From positions 800,751-864,750 of the forward strand of contig NZ_LFMD02000003.1 of assembly GCF_015776785.2 (NCBI RefSeq): DNA of 64,000 bases. The letters run 5' to 3'. The first letter of the stretch is position 1. Every line of letters starts with the position of its first letter. The stretch is from Kitasatospora sp. SUK 42. GTDB taxonomy: Bacteria > Actinomycetota > Actinomycetes > Streptomycetales > Streptomycetaceae. A model generated the notes under the pieces. It searched no databases. It saw nothing but the letters and a program-made list of their open reading frames with translations, and had not been told where the DNA came from. Position numbers and translations under genes: made by a program. Below are positions 1 to 8,706 of this stretch, piece by piece.

Positions 1-1052
1 TCCAGCGTGGTCGCGCCGACCACGCTCAACTCGCCGCGCGCCAGCGCCGGTTTGAGGATGTTGCCGGCGTCCATCGAGCCCTCGCCGCCGCTGCCCGCGC
101 CGACCACGGTGTGCAGCTCGTCCAGGAACAGGATCACGCTCTTCTCGGCCGCGGTGACCTCGTCGATCACCTTCTTCAGCCGCTCCTCGAACTCGCCCCG
201 GTACTTGGAGCCGGCCACCAGCGCGGTCAGGTCGAGGGTGACCACCCGCTTCTCCCTGAGGCTCTGCGGCACGTCCCCCGAGATGATCCGCTGGGCCAGG
301 CCCTCGACGATCGCGGTCTTGCCGACGCCCGGCTCGCCGATCAGCACCGGGTTGTTCTTGGTCCGCCGGGAGAGGATCTCGACGGTCTGCTCGATCTCCT
401 CGGCCCGCCCGACCACCGGGTCCAGCCGGCCCGAGCGCGCCGCCTCGGTGAGGTCCTGCCCGTACTCGTCCAGCGTCGGCGTCTCGCTCGGGTGCGCGCC
501 CGTGCTGCTGCGCTCGCCGCCGGTGCCGCGCCCCTCCAGCACCGACTTCAGCGCCTCCTGCGAGGGCGCCGCGTTGCGCAGCGCCACGCCCGCGCCCGAA
601 CGCTCCTGGTCCAGCAGCGCGCCGAGGATGTGCTCCGGGCCGATGTACGAGGCGCCGACCGCCTGCGAACGGGCGTGCGCGGCGAGCAGCGCACGCTTGG
701 CCGACGGGGTGAGCGCCGGCTGCCCGTCCAACGACTCCCCGTTCCCGGACGGCAGGGCGTGCTCCAGGTCCCCGGAGAGCCGGTCCGGGTCGATGCCCGC
801 CCGCTCCAGCATCCGGCGCGACGGCTCCACCCGGGTGGCCGCCCAGGCCAGGTGCGCGGTGTCGAGGTCACTGCTGCCGTCCTCGGCCGCGCGCTGCGCG
901 GCGAGCGCCAGCAGCTCCTGCGAGGACTCGCTGAGCAACCGCCCGATCGGCACCCGCTGAACGGCGGGAGGGGAGGCCAGCGGGCTCATCCCGAAGAACC
1001 GGCTGAGCAGGTCGGAGAACGGGTCGTTCGATCCGAACGGGGGCATGGTCAC
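1..1052 (-). CDS. Clp-family AAA+ ATPase, N-terminal part (cut by window edge)
   Basis: ATP-dependent protein unfoldase subunit of the ClpB/ClpC type, acting in the cytosol on misfolded or tagged proteins. The visible part has a Clp N-terminal repeat domain (about residues 25-150, including HIL near [10 protein letters not shown]), then the first AAA+ module with Walker [10 protein letters not shown] and Walker [10 protein letters not shown]. The gene continues beyond base 1, so the second AAA+ module and any ClpP-binding loop cannot be seen and ClpB cannot be separated from ClpC. I chose GTG at 1052 because AGG lies about 9 bases upstream; ATG at 1046 is the alternative. It ends against the VIT transporter gene on the same strand. 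Confidence 0.9.
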   Translation of the reverse strand, partial: MTMPPFGSNDPFSDLLSRFFGMSPLASPPAVQRVPIGRLLSESSQELLALAAQRAAEDGSSDLDTAHLAWAATRVEPSRRMLERAGIDPDRLSGDLEHALPSGNGESLDGQPALTPSAKRALLAAHARSQAVGASYIGPEHILGALLDQERSGAGVALRNAAPSQEALKSVLEGRGTGGERSSTGAHPSETPTLDEYGQDLTEAARSGRLDPVVGRAEEIEQTVEILSRRTKNNPVLIGEPGVGKTAIVEGLAQRIISGDVPQSLREKRVVTLDLTALVAGSKYRGEFEERLKKVIDEVTAAEKSVILFLDELHTVVGAGSGGEGSMDAGNILKPALARGELSVVGATTL

Positions 1053-1237
1053 GGCGGTTCACCTCTCCCAAGCGGTTTGCAGCCACACAAACACAGACCG
1101 CGCCCACTCGCCTCCCGGGCGAAGCACCCGGAACGCCGCACCCTGAACGCCGTACCCGGACGAGCCTTCCCGGGCGAACCACACCCTGAACGCCGTCCCC
1201 GGGCGAACCACACCCGGACGAACCGTCCCGGACGAAC

Positions 1238-1942
1238 TCACCCGGTGAGGTGGCCCAGCACCACGCCGCCGCTGTACGTCACCGCCATCGCCAGCAGCCC
1301 GCCCGCGACGTTGCGCCCCACCGCCCGCGCCGGACCGGCCCCGCCCAGCCGGGCGCTGGTCCAGCCCGAGAGGGTCAGCGCGACCACCACCGCGGCCGCC
1401 GTCACCGGCAGCCGCCAGGTCTCCGGCGGCAGCATGACCGCCAGCAGCGGCACCAGGGCGCCCAGTGTGAACGCTGCCGCGCTGGCCAGCGCCGCCTCCC
1501 AGGGGTTGGTCAACACCTCGGGGTCGATGCCGAGTTCGGTCTGCGCGTGGGCCGCCAGCGCGTCCCGCTCGGTGAGCGCGGACGCCACCTCGCGGGCCAG
1601 GCCGTCGGTCAGTCCGCTGTCCCGGTAGTAGTCGGTCAGCTCGTCGAGCTCCCCCTCCGGGTCGTCCGTCAGCTCCCGCTGCTCCTTCGCCAACGCGGCC
1701 CGCTCGGTGTCCCGTTGGGTGCTGACCGACACGTACTCGCCGACCGCCATCGACATCGCCCCGGCCAGCAGCCCGGCCACCCCCGCCGCGAGCAGCGCCG
1801 TACGGGAGCCGGCCGCGCCCGCCACACCCGTCACGATCCCGGCCGTCGACACCACGCCGTCATTGGCCCCCAGGACGGCGGCCCGCAACCAGTTCAGCCG
1901 CGCCGACAGCTCCGCCCGGGTCTCCCCCATCTGCTCCGCCAT
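1238..1942 (-). CDS. VIT1/CCC1-family Fe/Mn transporter
   Basis: Predicted integral membrane transporter of the VIT1/CCC1 family, which moves Fe(II) or Mn(II) out of the cytosol. The 234-residue protein starts with the family signature LRAAVLGANDGVVSTAGIV. It has about five hydrophobic segments: two near the N terminus (about 20-45 and 48-75), a charged Glu-rich cytoplasmic metal-binding loop (about 75-145, rich in E and D) and further helices (about 150-234). Length is normal for bacterial members. It lies upstream of the Clp ATPase gene on the same strand, about 190 bases away. Substrate is inferred from the family. Confidence 0.9.
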   Translation of the reverse strand: MAEQMGETRAELSARLNWLRAAVLGANDGVVSTAGIVTGVAGAAGSRTALLAAGVAGLLAGAMSMAVGEYVSVSTQRDTERAALAKEQRELTDDPEGELDELTDYYRDSGLTDGLAREVASALTERDALAAHAQTELGIDPEVLTNPWEAALASAAAFTLGALVPLLAVMLPPETWRLPVTAAAVVVALTLSGWTSARLGGAGPARAVGRNVAGGLLAMAVTYSGGVVLGHLTG

Positions 1943-2227
1943 CCGCGCCCACCGCCCTCAGGGGTCCGTACGGTCCCCCCGATCCTCGCCCGTGCCCTCC
2001 GGCCCCGCCACCCCGCGTGCAACGTCCCGCGCCACCCCTGCCGGCACCATCCCGCCGCCGCCCCGCCGGCAACATCCCGCCGCCCCCCGTCACCCGTAAG
2101 CGGAACGGTTCGCACTCGCTGCCCACCCGGCGTGACGGCCGGACGGCGGCACGCCCGCGACCAGCCGGAAAGCCGGAGCGGCCCGGCCGGAAAACCGACA
2201 TAACGCCATGAAGATGCCGAATTCAGT

Positions 2228-2386
2228 GTTCGATTAATCGCCACACAGTTCGATTCCACCGTTCGAATTGTGACGGACCACATCACCGCTCCGGCCAGCC
2301 GTTTCACGGGATTCCGGGTGTCGAAGCCGGGCCGCGACGGCGTGCAATCGAAAGCCGATAGAAAACATAGATTCACTCGTTCGAGT
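2228..2386 (+). promoter_or_regulatory. AT-richer leader with repeated GTTCGA motifs before the decarboxylase-PixA operon
   Basis: The 1943-2460 gap has no convincing gene; its first part is G/C rich and the part from about 2200 is clearly richer in A/T. GTTCGATT occurs at 2228-2235 and 2248-2255, GTTCGAAT at 2261-2268 and GTTCGAGT at 2379-2386. The first two are exactly 20 bases apart. This looks like a multi-site operator or activator region for the operon that begins at 2461. No regulator gene lies next to it, and no -10/-35 pair stands out. Confidence 0.35.
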
Positions 2387-2460
2387 TACCCAGCTGGACA
2401 TGAACCGCGCCGGAAAGGGAGAGTCGCGGTGTCCTCAACAAGGGCCATTGGGGGGCTCCT

Positions 2461-4050
2461 ATGATGGAATCTCGATCGACGCACGAAATGGTCGAGCAGC
2501 AGGGCGGAGTCGGATCGCTCATCGGTGTTCAGAAACCGAGGCTCTCCGCGCCTTTCAGGGTCGGGAAAACGCACGGCGGCGAAATGCTGACCGACACCTT
2601 CGATCCCGATCTTTTTCGGAAGAATTCCGAGACGGTACTGGGCCGACTAGAGGAGCACCTGGCCGACTCGTCGATCAGAGGGCTCGAACTGATCGACCCG
2701 GAAACGCTGACCCAGGCCGCCCGGGCCCTGATGACCGACGAGCGCGAGAAGATCGCGGCCTTCGACGAGAAGCGGCTGGACGGGATCACCGACCTGTACG
2801 TCAGGACGGGCATCCCGGTCCACTCGCCGGGCTACATGGGACGGCAGTTCTCGGGAGTGGTACCGCTGGGCGGGGTCGTCGACTTCGTCAGCTCGGTGGT
2901 CAACCAGCCGTCCTCGTTCTACGAGGCCGGCCAGCTGCCCAGCGTGGCGGAGCGGATCATGGCCGAGGAACTGAACCGGTTCATCGGCTGGGAGCCCGAC
3001 AGCTACGCCATGGTGACCACCTCGGGCGGGTCGCTGGCCAACCTGACCGCGCTGCTCGCAGCCAGGAACAAGATGTTCCCCGACTTCTGGTCGGGGGGCA
3101 GTCCGGTGGCGGACGGCGGGCCCCGCCCGGCCATCGCGGTCGGCGCGGACGTGCACTACAGCGTCTCGCGGGCGGCCGGGATCCTGGGGATCGGCGAGTC
3201 GCAGATCGTCCGGCTGCCGATCAACCGGAAGCAGCAGATCTGCCTGGAGCAGGTCCGGCCCGCCCTGGAGGCCGCCGAGCGGCGGGGGCTGAAGGTGTTC
3301 GCCCTGGTCGCCTCGGCCGGCACCACCTCGGTCGGCGCCTTCGACCCGCTCGACGAGCTCGGCGACCTCACCGCGGAGCTGGGCATCTGGCTGCACGTCG
3401 ACGGCGCGCACGGCGCCAGCCTGCTCGTCTCCGACAAGCTCCGCCACAAGCTGCGGGGGGTCGAGAAGGTCGACTCCCTGGCGTGGGACGCGCACAAGAT
3501 GATGTTCGTCCCGGCGCCCTGCACGCTGCTGTTCTACCGGAACAAGGAGGACAGCCTCGGCGCCTTCCAGCAGCGCGCCAGCTACGTGTTCGACGAGGAG
3601 CCGGACCGCTACACCGAGCTCGACAGCGGCGCCAGGAACTTCGAGTGCACCAAGCGGCCCATGATCATGCCGCTGTGGACCCTCTGGTCCGTCTACGGCC
3701 GGGCCCTCTTCGCCGAGAAGATCGAATACCTCTGCGAACTGACCGAGGAAATCCACGGAATTCTCCAGGACGAGCCGGAATTCGAGACGGTGCACCGCCC
3801 GGAGGCCAACATCCTGTGCTTCCGCTACCGCCCCGCCGAACTCCCCGACGAGGACGTGCACCGTCTCCAGGTGGCGATCAGGAACCGGATCAAACTCCGG
3901 GGCAATTTCTTCATCTCCAAGGTGAACATCGACGGCGTCGCCGCGCTGCGCGTGGTCATGATGAACCACCAGATCACCACCGAGCACTTCCGGATGCTGC
4001 TGAGTGAGATCAGGCGGGTCGGCATCGAATTGCTGGCCGCCGCCAGGTGA
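2461..4050 (+). CDS. Group II PLP-dependent decarboxylase
   Basis: Pyridoxal-phosphate enzyme predicted to decarboxylate an amino acid (aromatic, glutamate or diaminobutyrate type; substrate unknown), giving an amine in the cytosol. The fold-type I core is clear: a TSGGSLANLTAL cofactor-binding region, HVDGAHG with the PLP-contacting Asp (about 314) and the Schiff-base lysine in WDAHKMM (about 346). Length (529) fits the family. ATG 2461 follows a GGGGGG tract. ATG 2584 is a serious alternative, because the first 41 residues look poorly conserved and MLTDTFDPDLF resembles a normal start. First gene of a same-strand operon; a 61-base gap separates it from the adenylating enzyme. Confidence 0.88.
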   Translation: MMESRSTHEMVEQQGGVGSLIGVQKPRLSAPFRVGKTHGGEMLTDTFDPDLFRKNSETVLGRLEEHLADSSIRGLELIDPETLTQAARALMTDEREKIAAFDEKRLDGITDLYVRTGIPVHSPGYMGRQFSGVVPLGGVVDFVSSVVNQPSSFYEAGQLPSVAERIMAEELNRFIGWEPDSYAMVTTSGGSLANLTALLAARNKMFPDFWSGGSPVADGGPRPAIAVGADVHYSVSRAAGILGIGESQIVRLPINRKQQICLEQVRPALEAAERRGLKVFALVASAGTTSVGAFDPLDELGDLTAELGIWLHVDGAHGASLLVSDKLRHKLRGVEKVDSLAWDAHKMMFVPAPCTLLFYRNKEDSLGAFQQRASYVFDEEPDRYTELDSGARNFECTKRPMIMPLWTLWSVYGRALFAEKIEYLCELTEEIHGILQDEPEFETVHRPEANILCFRYRPAELPDEDVHRLQVAIRNRIKLRGNFFISKVNIDGVAALRVVMMNHQITTEHFRMLLSEIRRVGIELLAAAR

Positions 4051-4111
4051 GAGCCGCCGCACCAACCGGGGCACCCGCGCGAATGAACAAGACGAAAACG
4101 AGGAATTGACG

Positions 4112-5671
4112 ATGAGTGCAGTGAACGCCGCACCCGCCCGGCCGGCGGCGCCCGGCGGCGTCGGCGAGCTGGCGAGCTGGCTGATCCCCGACTGGGAGCT
4201 GAAGCCGGATTCGATCGACGCGGTGGAGAAGCTCCCCTCCTTCGCGAGCAAGCTCCACGAGTGCGAGCGGGTCTGCCAGTCGCCGTACAGCGAGGTGTCG
4301 CACGAGATCCAGGACGCCCTGGTGCTGCGCCGCCTCCAGCAGATGGTCAACACGGTGCTGCTCAACCCGCTCTGGCGCAGCCGTCTGTCGGGCGCCGGGA
4401 TCAGCGAGGCGCCGCAGACGTACGAGGAGTGGCAGCGGATCCCGCTGTCGGACAAGGACACCCAGCGCGACTTCTTCATGGACTCGCGCCCGGGCATGGT
4501 GGTGCCGCTGGAGCGCGGCGGGTTCGAGATCGTGGCCAGTGGCGGCACCAGCGGCGGGAAGCCCCTGGAGACGGTCTACTCGCTGCGGGAGCTGCGGGAC
4601 ACCTACGAGGTCGCCGGCCGGTTCATGGGCGCCTACCAACTGGACGGGTACCTGCGGAGCAGCGACCCCAAGTGGCTGTACACCACGCTCGCGGACTACC
4701 AGATGTGGAGCAGCGGCACCATGGTGGGCGGCGTGCTGGCCCAGGTGCCGGGCGTCAACTACATCGGCGCGGGCCCGGTCACCGCCCCGGTGCTGGAGCA
4801 CATGTTCTCGTACCCGGGCCCGAAGGCGCTGATGGGGATCACCGCGGGCATCGCGATCCTCAGCGAGCTCGGCGCGGGCATGAGCCGGGAGGCCAAGGAG
4901 AGCTTCCGGGTGGCGCTGTACGGGAGCGGGGTGCTGCCGCAGCGCAAGCGGGCGGAGCTCAAGGCGATGTACCCGAACCTGGCGATCCTCAGCTACTTCG
5001 CCGCCACCCAGGCGGAGACCATCGGGCTGCAGCTGACGGAGGAGTCCCCCTACCTGGCGGCCGTTCCCGGGCTGCACCTGGTGGAGATCGTCGACTCCCA
5101 GGGCCGCTGGGTCGCCGAGGGCGAGGAGGGCGAGCTGGTCGTCACCCGGCTGCACGCGCACGAGGCGCCGCTGCTGCGGCTGAAGCTGGGCGACCGGATG
5201 ATCCGCCGCCCGAGGCTGGACGGGCCGGGGCTCAAGGCCGGCCAGTTCGAGTTCGCCGGCCGCACCGGGGACATCCTGCACCTGAACGACAGCCAGTACT
5301 CGGCCCCGCGCGCCTACGAGGCCCTGCGGGAGGACCTGGACAAGGCCGTGGCGGTGGACCTGGACGTGGTGGCCCACGAGATCCAGTTCGTGAACCACCG
5401 CGAGGGCAAGACCATCACGCTGCTGGCCTCGGTCGACGACGCCGCGGGGCTGACGTACCGGCTGGACACCGCGCTCGGCCCGTACGGGGTCCAGCACGTC
5501 TTCGTGAACTCGCTGCCCCGCTCGCTCTCGCTGTTCAACCAGGGCGAGGCCAACCCCGCCTCGATCGAGAAGACCGGGTACCGGTTCCTGATCAAGTTCG
5601 TGCCCAGGGCGTCCGCGGAGATCGAGCGGACCTCGGTCGGCAAGGTGCCCCTGGTGCGCGACCGGGGCTAG
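4112..5671 (+). CDS. Phenylacetate-CoA-ligase-like adenylate-forming enzyme
   Basis: Member of the ANL superfamily, nearest in layout to PaaK: it should activate a carboxylate with ATP as an acyl-adenylate and may pass it to CoA or an amine. Visible signatures are the A3 phosphate loop SGGTSGGKP (about 143-151), an A5-like FAATQAETIG (about 296-305, Glu302), RLKLGDRM, FAGRTGDIL and a near-terminal Lys in SVGKVPL (about 511), in the position of the A10 lysine. Length is 519 residues, somewhat longer than PaaK, with an extra N-terminal stretch. ATG 4112 has GAGG about 8 bases upstream. No carrier-protein gene is adjacent, so the acyl acceptor is unknown. The decarboxylase next door suggests that amine and acid are joined, which is inference. 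Confidence 0.85.
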   Translation: MSAVNAAPARPAAPGGVGELASWLIPDWELKPDSIDAVEKLPSFASKLHECERVCQSPYSEVSHEIQDALVLRRLQQMVNTVLLNPLWRSRLSGAGISEAPQTYEEWQRIPLSDKDTQRDFFMDSRPGMVVPLERGGFEIVASGGTSGGKPLETVYSLRELRDTYEVAGRFMGAYQLDGYLRSSDPKWLYTTLADYQMWSSGTMVGGVLAQVPGVNYIGAGPVTAPVLEHMFSYPGPKALMGITAGIAILSELGAGMSREAKESFRVALYGSGVLPQRKRAELKAMYPNLAILSYFAATQAETIGLQLTEESPYLAAVPGLHLVEIVDSQGRWVAEGEEGELVVTRLHAHEAPLLRLKLGDRMIRRPRLDGPGLKAGQFEFAGRTGDILHLNDSQYSAPRAYEALREDLDKAVAVDLDVVAHEIQFVNHREGKTITLLASVDDAAGLTYRLDTALGPYGVQHVFVNSLPRSLSLFNQGEANPASIEKTGYRFLIKFVPRASAEIERTSVGKVPLVRDRG

Positions 5672-5748
5672 GGCCCATTCGGCCCAGCAGAACCAGCAGG
5701 ACGGCACAACTGCCGCTCCAGTACGTGGTTTTGAGGAATGGAGTGAGT

Positions 5749-6285
5749 ATGAAACCGCAAGTGAACATCGCCGTCGTGGTGGATGTGATCGGCGCGCTCT
5801 CGGACAAGTCGCTGCAGAACGGCAACCTCTGCCTGATCGACGACGGGTCGTTCGACAGCAGGGGCCAGGGGACGCCGGAACTGGTCACCGTGGTGGTGCC
5901 CGGCCAGGTGGTCCAGTGGTCCGCCCTGGCGGTCGACCTGCAGACCCCCGTCGAGATCAGGAGCATCAGCTTCCTCCCGGCGGGCGGGGGCCCGGCCGCG
6001 CCCGAGTACGGCGTCGACCACGGCCCGGCGGGCGCTCCCGCTCTCGGCGACGGCACGGACGGCGGCCTGGGCGGCGCGGCGGAGGGCGCGGCCGGCGGCC
6101 TGGCCGGCGCGGCACCGGCCGGCCACCAGCTGGAGAGCGGACAGCTGGACCTCAACGTCTGGTCCGGCGTCGTGCCGCCGTACCTGACGCCCGGGGTGCC
6201 GTACCGGTACCGGCTGGAGCTCCAGATGTACGAGGGCGACCACAGCGTGCTGCACGTCGACTCGCCCGCGCTGATGTGCCTGTAG
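5749..6285 (+). CDS. PixA/AidA-family protein 1 (inclusion-body family)
   Basis: First of four tandem paralogues of the PixA/AidA inclusion-body family (named after Xenorhabdus PixA and Ralstonia AidA). The 178-residue protein begins with a VAVVVDVIGAL-like beta strand. It then has the shared block LCLIDDGSFDSRGQGTPEL and a VVPGQVVQWS strand, and ends with WSGVV plus PYRYRLELQMY. Between the two halves lies a Gly/Ala-rich low-complexity linker (about 85-125) that the other three lack. ATG 5749 has GGAG and GAGG upstream. There is no signal peptide, so it should stay in the cytosol. The biochemical role of the family is not settled; assembly into protein inclusions is known for PixA. Confidence 0.82.
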   Translation: MKPQVNIAVVVDVIGALSDKSLQNGNLCLIDDGSFDSRGQGTPELVTVVVPGQVVQWSALAVDLQTPVEIRSISFLPAGGGPAAPEYGVDHGPAGAPALGDGTDGGLGGAAEGAAGGLAGAAPAGHQLESGQLDLNVWSGVVPPYLTPGVPYRYRLELQMYEGDHSVLHVDSPALMCL

Positions 6286-6313
6286 GCGGAACACCGACAA
6301 GGAGGGTGGGCAC

Positions 6314-7114
6314 ATGGCCCAACAACTGGCGATCATCGTGCTCGTGGACGTCGGCAACGCGCTGGAGTCCCGGACGCTGACCGGCAACACCTATCTGTTC
6401 GACAACATGAAGCTCCAGGGCTCCCTGAACCAGGGCACCGGCGAGCTGGTCACCGCGGTCAACGGCGCCTACTGGAGCGACGGTTCGCAGGCCGGCGAGC
6501 AGGTCCTCAACTGGCTGCCGTACAGCCTCGGTTCGATCCCGCCGACAGTGCCCCGCGGCTACCACGCCGCCCGGACGCGGCAGGCCGAGAAGGACGCGCT
6601 GGCGGAGCTGGCGGACCTGGCCGGCAAGCCCGGGGTGGCGGCGAACGGCGACACCGAGGCGGCGCTCGCCCGGATCCACAAGACCGTCGGCACCAAGGTC
6701 AGGACCACCTCGCGCACCCGCGCCCTCTCCGGGCACCGGGTCCTGGACGTCACGGGCAACATGGTCTCCGACCACGGCCAGGACACGCACAGCTACCCGG
6801 CCCCGGTGATCACCGACATCTTCGGCGACGCGGTGGACGAGAAGGTCATCTACCCGGCCGAGTACGGCTCCCCGGACCTGGTGACCGACGGCTGGTACTG
6901 GTCGGCGACGGTCGACACCTCCCGGCCCGGGACCTACAGCTACAAGATGCGGATCCAGCTCCACGAGCTGATCCAGCGGTCGGGCGAGTGGACCTGGGAG
7001 CCGGTCAACCTCACCTGCGAGTCGAAGCTCCGGATCACCGCGGACCCCAAGCGGAACGGCTTCACGGGCGCGGGCATGGGCTACCTGCCGATCGCCCCGG
7101 CCAACTTCGCCTGA
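6314..7114 (+). CDS. PixA/AidA-family protein 2, with large insertion
   Basis: Second paralogue, 266 residues. The family frame is visible at both ends: IIVLVDVGNALESRTLTGN, NTYLFDN, NQGTGELVT and QVLNWLPYSL at the N terminus, and WYWSATVD, RPGTYSYKMRIQLHE and NLTCESKLRI at the C terminus. Between them sits an insertion of roughly 110 residues with a charged, probably helical part (RQAEKDALAELADLAG) and an IHKTVGTKVRTTSRTRAL stretch. This makes it the largest of the four and suggests a distinct structural or binding role. An AAGGAGG Shine-Dalgarno sequence lies about 7 bases before ATG 6314. The gap to protein 1 is 28 bases. Confidence 0.82.
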   Translation: MAQQLAIIVLVDVGNALESRTLTGNTYLFDNMKLQGSLNQGTGELVTAVNGAYWSDGSQAGEQVLNWLPYSLGSIPPTVPRGYHAARTRQAEKDALAELADLAGKPGVAANGDTEAALARIHKTVGTKVRTTSRTRALSGHRVLDVTGNMVSDHGQDTHSYPAPVITDIFGDAVDEKVIYPAEYGSPDLVTDGWYWSATVDTSRPGTYSYKMRIQLHELIQRSGEWTWEPVNLTCESKLRITADPKRNGFTGAGMGYLPIAPANFA

Positions 7115-7146
7115 GCCCCTGATCCAGTAACGACGAGGAGGAGTAG

Positions 7147-7593
7147 ATGACCACCAAGCCACGGCAGAAGACGACGCCGAAGCGCCCGATCTCGATCACC
7201 GCGGTGGTGGACTGCGTGGGCATGCTGGCGGCCCAGAACACCCACGGCCACCTGTACCTGTACGACACCAACAAGACCGGCGGGTCCACCGGGTTCGGCA
7301 CCGAGGAACTGAGGACCACCGTCAAGGCCGGCGACCAGCTGCTCTGGAACGTGCTGGCGCTCGAATGCGAGGCCTTCGTGGCCATCGACGGGATCGAGAT
7401 CGACCACGAGGTGTGCGAGCCGGTCCGGAAGGTGTACCCCGGCACCGACGTCGCCTACTGGACCGGAACGGTGAAGAAGGACCAGGCGTCCCCGGTGCCG
7501 TACCGGATCAGGTTCCGACTGGGCACGCAGGTCGAGCCGATCACCACCACCCTGTCGCCCGTCCTGGTCGGCCGGGCGACCGGACAGCTCTGA
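7147..7593 (+). CDS. PixA/AidA-family protein 3
   Basis: Third paralogue and the most compact (148 residues), close to a minimal PixA/AidA domain. After a basic N-terminal tail (KPRQKTTPKRP) come ISITAVVDCVGML, the conserved HLYLYDTNKTGG, FGTEELRTTVKAGDQLLWNV and, at the C terminus, AYWTGTVKKD and PYRIRFRLG. It contains two Cys residues (VDCVG and LECEA) and a third in HEVCEP, unlike the others. GAGGAGGAG lies just before ATG 7147, and the gap to the preceding gene is 32 bases. No signal peptide or membrane segment is seen. Confidence 0.82.
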   Translation: MTTKPRQKTTPKRPISITAVVDCVGMLAAQNTHGHLYLYDTNKTGGSTGFGTEELRTTVKAGDQLLWNVLALECEAFVAIDGIEIDHEVCEPVRKVYPGTDVAYWTGTVKKDQASPVPYRIRFRLGTQVEPITTTLSPVLVGRATGQL

Positions 7594-7610
7594 GCAGCGG
7601 AGGAGGAACC

Positions 7611-8165
7611 TTGACAACCAGCATTCGCAGCACCGAGCCGGAGAAGCAGAACGCCGGGCAGCTGAACTCGGTACAGCTCAACATCGTCACGTTCGTGAAC
7701 ATGGAGCGGGCCACGGCGAACCGCTCGCTCAACGACGCGATGTACATGATCGACAACAGCGTCGGCGGCTCGGGCCAGGGCACCCGGCAGCTGGAGACGG
7801 TCTGCAAGCAGGGCCAGGTACTGAACTGGATCATCCGCCCGCTCGACATGGAGCGGCGGCTGGACGGCACCTGGCCGCCCATGCCCAAGATCAACAACAT
7901 CGTGGTCCTCGACACCGAACTCGGTGACGAGGAGGACGTGGCCGAGCGAAAGCTCTTCACCGAGCTCAAGATCTACGGCATGCCCGACCGGATGCGCTCC
8001 CCCCTGACCCCGGTCTACTACTACTGGGCCGGCACCGTCCTGAGCACCGCCAAGCCCGGCCTGTACCGCTACCGGCTCGTCATCGAGCTGGAGCAGGAGG
8101 GCACCAAGGAGAAGCTCTACCTCAACACCACCGACCACCCCGCCCTGCGGGTGATCGAGGTCTGA
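7611..8165 (+). CDS. PixA/AidA-family protein 4 (TTG start)
   Basis: Fourth paralogue, 184 residues and last gene of the operon. Family blocks: QLNIVTFVNME, AMYMIDNSVGGSGQGTRQL, KQGQVLNWIIRPL, then YYYWAGTVL, KPGLYRYRLVIELEQ and NTTDHPALRVIEV. The first strand is the most divergent (TFVNMER in place of VVVDV). The start is TTG at 7611, chosen because an ideal GGAGGAGGAAC sits directly upstream and the family block begins soon after. The gap to protein 3 is only 17 bases. A strong terminator follows 20 bases after the stop, closing the operon. Confidence 0.82.
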   Translation: MTTSIRSTEPEKQNAGQLNSVQLNIVTFVNMERATANRSLNDAMYMIDNSVGGSGQGTRQLETVCKQGQVLNWIIRPLDMERRLDGTWPPMPKINNIVVLDTELGDEEDVAERKLFTELKIYGMPDRMRSPLTPVYYYWAGTVLSTAKPGLYRYRLVIELEQEGTKEKLYLNTTDHPALRVIEV

Positions 8166-8185
8166 CCCCGGCCCCGACGCCGAAG

Positions 8186-8228
8186 GAGCCCGGTGTTCCC
8201 GACCACCACGGTCGGGAACACCGGGCTC
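8186..8228 (+). terminator. Terminator of the decarboxylase-PixA operon
   Basis: Perfect 19-bp stem (8186-8204 with 8210-8228) and a 5-base ACCAC loop, 20 bases after the last PixA stop codon. No T-tract follows, as is usual in this GC range. Confidence 0.85.
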
Positions 8229-8234
8229 CCTGTC

Positions 8235-8277
8235 GTGGGCGCGGACGGTTCCGAACCGCCGACATCTGCTTTGTAAG
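8235..8277. repeat. attL-like direct repeat: displaced 3' half of tRNA-Val
   Basis: 43-bp copy of 12933-12975 with one mismatch (C for T at the T-loop position). It corresponds to the tRNA-Val 3' half from discriminator base to anticodon loop, without a 5' half, so it is not a functional tRNA. It marks the left border of the island. Confidence 0.9.
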
Positions 8278-8706
8278 TTCGATCGGGTGGTGTCCGTAGC
8301 TGCGCACGCCCGTGATCGCGGCCCGGCAGCGATCCACCCGTGCGCTGGCAGGGCTGTCGGTGTCCGCGGCCGTTGATGTCGGAAGCTGATGTCGGGCCAG
8401 CGGGCCAACTCTGCGGCCCGGCCGTCCAGAGCCCAAAGAGACCGACACTGCGGCACCAGATCTGCGGGCAGAGTATGCGGACACGAGAGTCTGCCATCCA
8501 GAGAAAATCCGACAGGCAGCCAGCACCCACCACCCAAAGAACTTGTCGATGCACATTCAGGCTTACCTTGGAGTACAGACAAGTAGGCTTCTCGACAGTC
8601 GGCTTCGCTGGTGCATGCCCCAGCGATCTGCTCCACCCATAACCGCGTCCAGAGCAACTTGTCGAAACGTCACCCGCAGCATCCCCACTTACGCCATACT
8701 GCGCAC

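Noticed and set aside
8235..8277. Possible second tRNA-Val gene
   Set aside because: Only the 3' half is present, with no D-arm or 5' acceptor strand. It is better explained as the displaced end of the tRNA after island integration.
8611..8706. N-terminal extension of the NACHT protein from an upstream start at 8611
   Set aside because: The added residues are Pro/His/Thr rich and unlike the nuclease fold, which begins at ATG 8707.
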